6,350 bases of DNA from positions 4,895-11,244 of the forward strand of contig DBDL01000107.1 of assembly GCA_002293545.1 (NCBI GenBank), read 5' to 3'. The stretch is from Lachnoclostridium sp. UBA933 (GTDB taxonomy: Bacteria > Bacillota > Clostridia > Lachnospirales > Lachnospiraceae). A model generated the notes under the pieces. It made no database searches. It was not told the DNA's origin and was given only the letters and a program-made list of their open reading frames with translations. Shown in pieces: positions 1-4,604 of this stretch. The stretch's first letter is position 1. Every line of letters begins with the position of its first letter. The translations under genes were made by a program, and so were the position numbers.

Positions 1-454
1 TATGAAAATGCGTCTGGGTTTCGTCCGGTGTCTTTTGCATAATCCGAAGCTGCTGTTTTTAGATGAACCGATGAGCGGGCTTGACCCTGCCAATGCCAGA
101 ATACTTAAAGACATGATATGGGAACAAAAGGAGAGGGGAAAAACCATTATTTTAACGACGCATAATATGCAGGATGCAGAGGAGCTTTGTGATCGGGTTG
201 CTTTTATTGTAGACGGAAAAATTGCGGCATTGGATACCCCAGGTTCCTTGCGGAAGAGCAGGAATGATACAAAAGTAGAATATCGTACGGTTAAAAACGG
301 ACAGGAAGTATTCCATACATGTTTGCTTTCTGAACTTGGCGCCTCTGTTGATTTTCATAATTCCTTGCAGGAGGGAACCATCACTTCCATACATTCAAAG
401 GAACAAACACTGGAGGATGTTTTTATTTCACTGACAGGCAGGTGTTTACAATGA
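1..454 (+). CDS. ABC transporter ATP-binding protein, C-terminal part (5' end outside window)
   Basis: This is the nucleotide-binding subunit that powers the membrane exporter formed with the next two gene products, acting on the cytoplasmic face. The readable 150 residues begin in the tail of the ABC signature motif (GMKMRLGF), so the Met at base 2 is internal and Walker A lies upstream of the window. Counting from that Met, Walker B LLFLDEP is at residues 17-23 with catalytic Glu22, the D-loop SGLDPA follows at 25-30 and the switch His54 sits in TTHNM. All catalytic parts in view are intact. The last 75 residues or so form the usual C-terminal extension of drug/multidrug-type ATPases (ending EQTLEDVFISLTG). 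The stop TGA overlaps the next start as ATGA, suggesting translational coupling. The family is certain; the substrate is inferred from the permeases. Confidence 0.95.
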   Translation, partial: MKMRLGFVRCLLHNPKLLFLDEPMSGLDPANARILKDMIWEQKERGKTIILTTHNMQDAEELCDRVAFIVDGKIAALDTPGSLRKSRNDTKVEYRTVKNGQEVFHTCLLSELGASVDFHNSLQEGTITSIHSKEQTLEDVFISLTGRCLQ

Positions 455-1200
455 GGTTTTTTACTGTTTTGACAAATGACATACGTTATCAAATAAAATA
501 TGGATTTTATTTGATTTATACATTGATCAGCATGGTTTATGTTGCCGTACTGTTCTTCGTTCCCGATGAGATCAGAAGGATTATTTCATCGGTTATTATT
601 TTAACAGACCCTGTCATGCTGGGAAGTTTTTTTATCGGAGGGATATGGCTTTTGGAAAAGGGCGAAGATATCCATGCATACTGGAATATCTCTCCCTTAC
701 GGACGACGGAATATATCCTTTCCAAAGCCTTGTCATTGGCAGTGATCTCCGTATTAACGGCAAATTTTATTGTTGTGACCGGGCTTCGGGAGAGTATCAG
801 TTATTTTGCACTGTCAGGGAGTGTTTTTTGGGGTTCTGTAATGATTACAATGCTTGGACTTATTATTGCGTCCTGTTCAAAAAGTGTAAACCAATACATG
901 CTGTTTATTTCTCCGTTTGTGACGGTTATTACGCTTCCCCCGATCTTAATGGCATTCGGAATCACAAGTCCGGTCTTTGACATCATACCGGGGACACCTG
1001 TCTGGAGGATGATAAGCTATTCGGTTGGAGCGGCAGGCAAACCGGAATCAAGGAATTATTTTATATTTGCTTTATGGTTGGGAATTATGTTCTTTTTGGC
1101 ATATCGGCGTATTTTAAAAGCAATGCGGGAAGATATTGAAAATAATCTGCCGAAACAAAGAGGTTTAAAAAAGACCAGCAATCGGACAGGGGAGAGGTGA
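451..1200 (+). CDS. ABC exporter permease, fluoroquinolone-export type, first subunit
   Basis: This is a 249-residue integral membrane protein, probably one half of a heterodimeric export channel. The ATG at 451 is chosen because it overlaps the previous stop (ATGA) and has AGGTG at 440-444 six bases upstream. An in-frame GTG at 442 falls inside that binding site and is rejected. Hydrophobic stretches suggest six membrane segments, near residues 18-37, 46-68, 92-110, 118-141, 147-168 and 203-218. The N-terminus (NDIRYQIKYGFYLIY), the LTDPVMLGSFFIGG segment and the following EKGEDIHAYWNISPLRTTEYILSK loop look like the permease family annotated as fluoroquinolone export (Rv2687c-like). That assignment is from memory of the family and not from a search. 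The basic C-terminal tail is presumably cytoplasmic. The drug substrate is unproven; a generic lipid, peptide or drug exporter role remains possible. Confidence 0.85.
   Translation: MRFFTVLTNDIRYQIKYGFYLIYTLISMVYVAVLFFVPDEIRRIISSVIILTDPVMLGSFFIGGIWLLEKGEDIHAYWNISPLRTTEYILSKALSLAVISVLTANFIVVTGLRESISYFALSGSVFWGSVMITMLGLIIASCSKSVNQYMLFISPFVTVITLPPILMAFGITSPVFDIIPGTPVWRMISYSVGAAGKPESRNYFIFALWLGIMFFLAYRRILKAMREDIENNLPKQRGLKKTSNRTGER
1195..1200 (+). promoter_or_regulatory. Ribosome binding site of the second permease
   Basis: AGGTGA at 1195-1200, within GGGGAGAGGTGA, is followed by TATTT and then ATG at 1206. It overlaps the stop codon of the upstream permease and is what decides the start of the second permease. 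Confidence 0.75.
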
Positions 1201-1205
1201 TATTT

Positions 1206-1916
1206 ATGAAAACGACAAGTAAGCTGTTCTTAATAGGAGTGAAGCAAGTATCAAAAGACGGAATGATATTTATTTTGGTGCCGGCTCCCTTTCTGGTCGG
1301 TGTGGTTTTTAAATTTGTCATTCCTTATATGAATACCGTTTTACAAGATAAATTATCACTGTCAATACAGCCGTGGTATGGTTTTTTCGACAGTTTGTTA
1401 ATCTGTTTGGCGTCTATGCTTACGGCAATGATAACGGCGTTTTTGCTTTTGGAGGAGAGGGATGAAAGAATCATCGAATTTTATCAAATCACTCCGACGG
1501 GAGGATACACTTATTTACTGGCACGTATTGGTATCCCGATGGGTTATGCTTATGTCGTCACAGTTTTTTCGGCAAGTATTTTTTGTATTTCGGGAATTTC
1601 GGCGGTTACAGTTTTGATGAGTTCGCTGGTTAGTACGCTGGCGGGAATATTTTTGGCAATGATGATGGTATCGTTAGCCGAAAACCGTGTTGAGGGACTT
1701 GCCTTATCAAAAATAATGGGAATCAGTTTAGCCGGATTGCCTCTCGTATGGTTTGTATCCGAACCGTACTTGTACCTGTTTGCCTTTCTTCCGTCATTTT
1801 GGATCGGCAGACTGGTAAAAGAGGGGGCGGATCCGGTTGTATTTCTATGCGGTTTGCTTATAAGTTTGTTTTTTATCGTGTGTTTTACAGGAAAATTCAA
1901 CAGGAGGCTTGAGTAG
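1206..1916 (+). CDS. ABC exporter permease, second subunit
   Basis: This is a 236-residue membrane protein, probably the partner of the preceding permease. The ATG at 1206 is preferred over an in-frame GTG at 1197: a strong binding site, GAGAGGTGA, ends at 1200 and leaves a 5-base spacer, while the GTG is part of that site. Likely membrane segments lie near residues 20-40, 59-82, 109-128, 130-157, 169-200 (possibly two short helices) and 211-227. The cytoplasmic loop LLEERDERIIEFYQITPTGG (residues 81-100) has the character of the coupling region seen in ABC-2 type permeases, where it meets the ATPase. It is the last gene of the operon and ends 52 bases before the convergent amidohydrolase stop. 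By gene order it corresponds to Rv2686c in the mycobacterial fluoroquinolone exporter; the function is inferred from operon structure and general resemblance. Confidence 0.82.
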   Translation: MKTTSKLFLIGVKQVSKDGMIFILVPAPFLVGVVFKFVIPYMNTVLQDKLSLSIQPWYGFFDSLLICLASMLTAMITAFLLLEERDERIIEFYQITPTGGYTYLLARIGIPMGYAYVVTVFSASIFCISGISAVTVLMSSLVSTLAGIFLAMMMVSLAENRVEGLALSKIMGISLAGLPLVWFVSEPYLYLFAFLPSFWIGRLVKEGADPVVFLCGLLISLFFIVCFTGKFNRRLE

Positions 1917-1920
1917 AAAA

Positions 1921-1945
1921 GGATTGATTTTATGAATCATTTTCC
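1921..1945. terminator. Weak hairpin in the convergent junction, possible bidirectional terminator
   Basis: The inverted repeat TGATT (1925-1929) and AATCA (1935-1939) with a 5-base loop can be extended by GGA (1921-1923) and TCC (1943-1945) across an uneven internal loop. A short A/T run (AAAA at 1917-1920, giving TTTT on the minus strand) follows. It lies between two convergent genes, where a terminator is expected, but the stem is short and AT-rich, so it may not be one. Confidence 0.3.
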
Positions 1946-1950
1946 ATAGG

Positions 1951-1971
1951 GAATTATCACAGAATAATCAC
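1951..1971. repeat. Imperfect tandem 10-mer at the amidohydrolase stop
   Basis: GAATTATCAC (1951-1960) and GAATAATCAC (1962-1971) match at 9 of 10 positions and are one base apart. The second copy spans the amidohydrolase stop codon (TGA on the minus strand, 1968-1970). It is short and AT-rich, so chance is a fair explanation. Confidence 0.4.
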
Positions 1972-2768
1972 AATACGATTGAAAATACCCTTGCCGCATT
2001 TTCATAGAGTATTCTGCGGCGGGCAGATTCATCAAGATCAATCCGGTCAAACCGTTTCCTTTCGTCCGCATAATCCCACATAGGGAAATCGGTTCCGAAT
2101 AACACATGTTCCGAACCGAATAACCGGATCATTTCCGATGCTTTTTCCGGAGAAATCTCATAAAGGGAGCTTGACGTGTCGACGTAGACGTCCGTTTCCG
2201 CCAAATGCTTCATTGCCGCCGGCCATTCCGACCAGCCGCCGAAATGTGCCGCAATGACAGTGAGTTTCGGAAATGTCTTTAAAACCCTTTCCAAGCGGCT
2301 CGGATGGGAGTAGTCATACCGGAAGTCACCGGAATGTATCAGAATCGGTAAAATCCCCTCTGCACGTTCATAAACGGCAAGTGCCTCAGGGTCGTCTATG
2401 CGGAATTTTTGAAAATCGGGATGAAGCTTGATTCCCTTTAATTCAAGACTTAAAAGCTCATTAAAATCCCTGTCAATGTCAGAAGAATGCGGATGAAGCG
2501 TTCCCAATCCGGTGAGCTTGTCCGGATACCGCCTCACCTGTTCCGCAATAAAATGATTGATACTTGATACCTGTTCGGGAGCGGTTGCCACAGATTGAAC
2601 AACAAAATGAGAGATACCCGCGTTACCCCCCGCTTCAAACAAGGTATCCCGTTTTCCGTCATAGACAACCGGCATTTCATAAAACAAGGAAATCCCCTCC
2701 GAAGCTTTTAATGCAATTTTATCCGGAAATATATGAGCATGAGCGTCAATTATCATTTCTTTATTCAT
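1968..2768 (-). CDS. Metal-dependent amidohydrolase (Amidohydro_2 / ACMSD-like TIM barrel)
   Basis: This 266-residue cytoplasmic protein belongs to the Amidohydro_2 family, whose members hydrolyse or decarboxylate small carboxylated or amide substrates at a metal centre. Visible motifs fit the TIM-barrel site: Asp8-Ala-His10-Ala-His12 at the end of strand 1, Lys114-Leu-His116-Pro, His145 in ILIHSGD, His175 in VIAAHFGG and Asp227 in LFGTDFPMWD. No key residue appears missing and the length is normal. The ATG at 2768 is supported by AAGGGAGG about 11 bases upstream and by the motif placement. The start lies inside the 3' end of tyrS (8-nt overlap), so it is almost certainly co-transcribed and translationally coupled, and should follow the tyrosine T-box. 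The substrate cannot be read from sequence; a link to aromatic or tyrosine breakdown is only a guess from context. Confidence 0.9.
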   Translation of the reverse strand: MNKEMIIDAHAHIFPDKIALKASEGISLFYEMPVVYDGKRDTLFEAGGNAGISHFVVQSVATAPEQVSSINHFIAEQVRRYPDKLTGLGTLHPHSSDIDRDFNELLSLELKGIKLHPDFQKFRIDDPEALAVYERAEGILPILIHSGDFRYDYSHPSRLERVLKTFPKLTVIAAHFGGWSEWPAAMKHLAETDVYVDTSSSLYEISPEKASEMIRLFGSEHVLFGTDFPMWDYADERKRFDRIDLDESARRRILYENAARVFSIVL

Positions 2769-3996
2769 GATTCCCGTTTCCTCCCTTTTTGATTTTGAAA
2801 ATATGTTTCTTCCCGACTTTTAAAATGTTATCATTCGGATGAAATTGCGCTTCGTTTAAATCCGGCATCTTTTCGTCATTCCATTTTACACCGCCTTGTT
2901 TTATCACACGCCGGATTTCACTTTTGGAGCGGAAGCTTCCGGTTTGATGCAAAGCAGAAATTATTTTTTCTTCCAAGCTATATTCATTCCCTAAAATCAA
3001 GGTTTCAATATCATCTGGAACCCGGTTTTTCTGATAGACAAGAATAAAACGGTTTTGTGCATCGGCGGCACGTTCTTCCCCGCAATATAATCTTGTGATT
3101 TCCATTGCCAGTTCCATCTTGATATTTCTAGGGTTTTCATCGCTTTCCAATCGTTTTTTTATTTTTTCTATTTCGTCCGGGTGGATATCCGTACATAGTT
3201 CATAATACTTTATTATCAAGTCATCCGGTATTTTCATTACCTTTTCATAAATAACATGCGGTTCCTCGTCAATTCCAATATAATTCCCCAAACTTTTGCT
3301 CATCTTTTCGATACCGTCAATGCCTTCAAGCAGCGGCATAAACAATGTGAGCTGAGATTCCAGTCCGTATCCTTTTTGTATCGTTCTTCCCATCAAAATG
3401 TTAAAGGTCTGGTCGGTTCCGCCTATTTCAATATCGGCACCGATTGCAACCGAATCGTAAGCCTGCATAAGCGGGTATAGGAACTCGTGAACAGATAACG
3501 GTAAATGCCGGGTGTATCGGTTGCGAAAATCATCCCGTTCCAGCATTCTGGCAACCGTACATTTGGAGGTAAGTTCAATCGTATCGGCAAAGCTTAATTT
3601 ACTCAGCCATTCACTGTTATACCGTACCTCTGTTTTATTTTTATCAATGATTTTAAATATCTGATTCTGATAAGTCCGGGCATTTTTCAGCACTTCTTCT
3701 TTTGTTAATTGTTTACGTGTTTTTGATTTCCCTGTGGGATCACCGATTTGTCCTGTGTAGTCACCGATAATAATAACCGCATGATGTCCTAAGTCCTGTA
3801 GCTGGCGTATTTTTCTCAATACCACAGAATGACCGAGGTGAATGTCCGGTGCAGAAGGGTCAAGCCCAAGTTTAATCATTAACGTCCGGTTTTCCTCCGC
3901 GGCTTTTTTCAGTTTCGCACGGATATCGTCCGCAGCCGTATGTTCTGTCACACCCTTTAACATAATTTTAATGATATTTTCGATATTTTGTTCCAT
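2761..3996 (-). CDS. tyrS: Tyrosyl-tRNA synthetase, TyrZ type
   Basis: This cytoplasmic class I synthetase charges tRNA-Tyr with tyrosine using ATP. From the ATG at 3996 it has 411 residues, close to the usual TyrZ length. The HIGH-type motif is HLGH at 53-56 in GLDPSAPDIHLGH, followed by IGDYTGQIGDPTGKS (77-91), TVARMLERDDF (147-157), the tyrosine-pocket region AYDSVAIGADIEIGGTDQ (179-196) and KMSKS at 231-235. An S4-like RNA-binding domain covers about 340-404 (SLEEKIISALHQTGSFRSKSE onward). The KMSKS form and overall motif pattern match the TyrZ group rather than the Bacillus TyrS group with KFGKT. The frame stays open upstream to 4110, but that part runs through the T-box and terminator; GGGAGG at 4001-4006, four bases before the ATG, fixes the start. 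Expression should be controlled by the leader. Confidence 0.96.
   Translation of the reverse strand: MEQNIENIIKIMLKGVTEHTAADDIRAKLKKAAEENRTLMIKLGLDPSAPDIHLGHSVVLRKIRQLQDLGHHAVIIIGDYTGQIGDPTGKSKTRKQLTKEEVLKNARTYQNQIFKIIDKNKTEVRYNSEWLSKLSFADTIELTSKCTVARMLERDDFRNRYTRHLPLSVHEFLYPLMQAYDSVAIGADIEIGGTDQTFNILMGRTIQKGYGLESQLTLFMPLLEGIDGIEKMSKSLGNYIGIDEEPHVIYEKVMKIPDDLIIKYYELCTDIHPDEIEKIKKRLESDENPRNIKMELAMEITRLYCGEERAADAQNRFILVYQKNRVPDDIETLILGNEYSLEEKIISALHQTGSFRSKSEIRRVIKQGGVKWNDEKMPDLNEAQFHPNDNILKVGKKHIFKIKKGGNGNHE
2780..2787 (-). promoter_or_regulatory. Ribosome binding site of the amidohydrolase, inside tyrS
   Basis: On the minus strand AAGGGAGG lies within the last codons of tyrS, 11 bases before the ATG at 2768. 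The spacing is slightly long. It encodes the Lys-Lys-Gly-Gly stretch of the synthetase tail, so one sequence carries both coding and initiation signals. Confidence 0.6.
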
Positions 3997-4000
3997 AATT

Positions 4001-4006
4001 CCTCCC
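4001..4006 (-). promoter_or_regulatory. Ribosome binding site of tyrS
   Basis: On the minus strand GGGAGG is followed by AATT and then ATG at 3996. The spacer is short, but no other in-frame Met nearby (for example at 4020) has a binding site, so this decides the start. Confidence 0.75.
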
Positions 4007-4050
4007 AATACTAATTCCATAAGTCGGTTTGGCGTTGCCGGGATTTTGGG

Positions 4051-4088
4051 AAAATAAAAAATCCTTTCTATATCAATGATAGAAAGGA
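4051..4088 (-). terminator. T-box regulated intrinsic terminator before tyrS
   Basis: A perfect 10-bp stem, TCCTTTCTAT and ATAGAAAGGA on the minus strand (4079-4088 and 4062-4071), with a 7-base loop is followed by TTTTTTATTTT (4051-4061). The first arm supplies the CCTT that alternatively pairs with the AAGG of the T-box, so terminator and antiterminator exclude one another. It stands 54 bases before the tyrS start. Confidence 0.93.
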
Positions 4089-4097
4089 CGAGATTTT

Positions 4098-4113
4098 CCC
4101 GTGTTACCACCTT
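4098..4113 (-). promoter_or_regulatory. Conserved T-box sequence (antiterminator 5' side)
   Basis: The minus strand reads AAGGTGGTAACACGGG, the hallmark of T-box leaders. UGGU forms the bulge that contacts the tRNA acceptor end. ACGGG then pairs with CTCGT across AAAAT, giving the second antiterminator helix. Confidence 0.92.
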
Positions 4114-4223
4114 AATTCATTTTATCCTCGCAGACAAAACCTTATCAAGTATCAAAAAATACTTTTGCTGTAACGGGCAGCCCCGGCATTTCCTACTATA
4201 AGTTCAGAAAGCGGCTCAAAGAT

Positions 4224-4226
4224 GTA
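4224..4226 (-). promoter_or_regulatory. Specifier codon UAC (Tyr) of the T-box
   Basis: TAC on the minus strand lies in the 3' side of the stem I specifier loop, between the upper helix (4230-4237) and the base helix (4208-4216), and is followed by A as is usual. A Tyr codon agrees with the downstream gene. Confidence 0.8.
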
Positions 4227-4333
4227 TTCACATTCATCCAATCAGAGTTTTTCACCAGCCAACTCCTCTCTGGGATTTTCATAAATGCTACTCGTTCTTG
4301 TCATAGCCTTTGTATGAATATTGATTAATAATA

Positions 4334-4362
4334 AGAATATCAAACGTATTGCAGTATGTCAA
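4334..4362 (-). promoter_or_regulatory. Promoter of the tyrS leader and operon
   Basis: On the minus strand TTGACA (4357-4362, perfect -35) and TATTCT (4334-4339) are separated by 17 bases, the optimum for the housekeeping sigma factor. The predicted start, near 4327, is just ahead of T-box stem I. AT-rich sequence lies upstream (AATTTTTAAATAAAG), which may act as an UP element. Confidence 0.85.
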
Positions 4363-4382
4363 ATACTTTATTTAAAAATTTA

Positions 4383-4411
4383 TTGAGGATTTCAATGAAT
4401 CATGATATACT
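4383..4411 (+). promoter_or_regulatory. Candidate promoter for a + strand small RNA
   Basis: TTGAGG (4383-4388, 4 of 6 matches to the -35 consensus) and TATACT (4406-4411, 5 of 6 to the -10 consensus) are separated by exactly 17 bases, with AT-rich DNA upstream. Predicted initiation is near 4418. It points away from tyrS toward a hairpin terminator, with no gene between. Confidence 0.5.
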
Positions 4412-4417
4412 CATGAT
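4399..4417. repeat. 19-bp perfect dyad centred on the -10 box, possible operator
   Basis: ATCATGA (4399-4405) and TCATGAT (4411-4417) are perfect inverted repeats around TATAC. The dyad covers the candidate -10 element at 4406-4411, which is where a dimeric repressor would block initiation. No regulator gene in the window can be tied to it. A 7-bp arm match in AT-rich DNA could also be chance. Confidence 0.5.
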
Positions 4418-4434
4418 AAAGTGAAAAATAGGTT

Positions 4435-4475
4435 AGGGTGTGTCTGAAAACTCATTCCTGTCATCGGAACACCCT
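4435..4475. repeat. 41-bp imperfect inverted repeat
   Basis: AGGGTGTGTCTGA at 4435-4447 faces TCGGAACACCCT at 4464-4475, leaving a 16-base loop. TAGGGT occurs twice (4434-4439 and 4475-4480), and ACCCTAGGGT at 4471-4480 is itself a palindrome, so ACCCT can pair with either AGGGT. It may be an RNA hairpin or the fused ends of a vanished insertion element. Confidence 0.6.
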
Positions 4476-4514
4476 AGGGTAAGCGGATACCATATAAATA
4501 TCTTATAAACATAA

Positions 4515-4564
4515 AGGTACTCAAGTATTTCCTGTTACGGAATTATTGAGTACCTGCTTTTTTT
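4515..4564 (+). terminator. Strong intrinsic terminator, possibly bidirectional
   Basis: The perfect 10-bp stem AGGTACTCAA (4515-4524) and TTGAGTACCT (4546-4555) has an extra inner TTCC/GGAA helix (4529-4532 and 4539-4542), and is followed by GC and seven T's (4558-4564) on the + strand. On the minus strand the same stem is followed by TTTATGTTTAT and lies 50 bases past the acyl-CoA synthetase stop, so it may also end that transcript. The longer unbroken T-run is on the + strand. Confidence 0.85.
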
Positions 4565-4604
4565 CACACAGCAAAGTTAGCTTTTCTATTTGATGTTTTA
4601 TGCC

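Larger units (their letters stand above)
4051..4327 (-). ncRNA. Tyrosine T-box riboswitch leader of tyrS
   Basis: This leader senses uncharged tRNA-Tyr and allows read-through into tyrS. Reading the minus strand: a base helix of stem I pairs the AAAGGCT region (about 4305-4312) with AGCCGCTTT (4208-4216). The helix above the specifier loop pairs GCATTTAT (4281-4288) with ATGAATGT (4230-4237). The distal part closes with CAGAG (4268-4272) and CTCTG (4243-4247). The specifier triplet in GAATACATC is TAC at 4224-4226, a Tyr codon. A six-pair hairpin AAGTAT/ATACTT (4147-4164) fits stem III. The T-box core AAGGTGGTAACACGGG is at 4098-4113. Its UGGU would pair with an ACCA acceptor end, matching the A discriminator of tRNA-Tyr. 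The antiterminator helices AAGG/CCTT and ACGGG/CTCGT compete with the terminator at 4051-4088. Confidence 0.95.
4418..4564 (+). ncRNA. Candidate small non-coding RNA, about 145 nt
   Basis: The interval runs from the predicted start after the promoter at 4383-4411 to the end of a strong intrinsic terminator. It can fold in three parts. The first hairpin pairs AGGGTGT-g-TCTGA (4435-4447) with TCGGA-ACACCCT (4464-4475), 12 pairs with one bulged G and one G-U. The second is a small GGTA/TACC hairpin (4478-4481 with 4488-4491). The third is the terminator hairpin. There is no protein gene: the longest reading frame noted is a 22-codon GTG frame (4440-4508) without a proper binding site. I do not recognise it as a known RNA family. 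It could instead be a decayed mobile-element end beside a terminator serving the minus-strand gene. Confidence 0.4.

Noticed and set aside
442..450. GTG start for the first permease
   Set aside because: It lies within the AGGTG binding site that serves the ATG at 451.
645..986. Overlapping frames of 61-111 codons inside the first permease region
   Set aside because: They are out of frame with, or opposite to, a well-supported membrane protein and have no protein-like family features.
1197..1205. GTG start for the second permease
   Set aside because: The GTG is part of the AGGTGA binding site; ATG at 1206 has correct spacing.
3997..4110. N-terminal extension of tyrS to a start at 4110
   Set aside because: The frame is open but runs through the T-box core, antiterminator and terminator; a good binding site and normal family length point to the ATG at 3996.
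4418..4500. Known riboswitch class for the 4418-4500 region
   Set aside because: I compared it mentally with preQ1, fluoride, guanidine-II, ZTP and THF patterns and found no convincing core motif; there is also no downstream gene in that orientation.
4440..4508. 22-codon GTG frame inside the candidate small RNA
   Set aside because: There is no properly spaced binding site and it runs through the 5' hairpin; it is likely to be chance.
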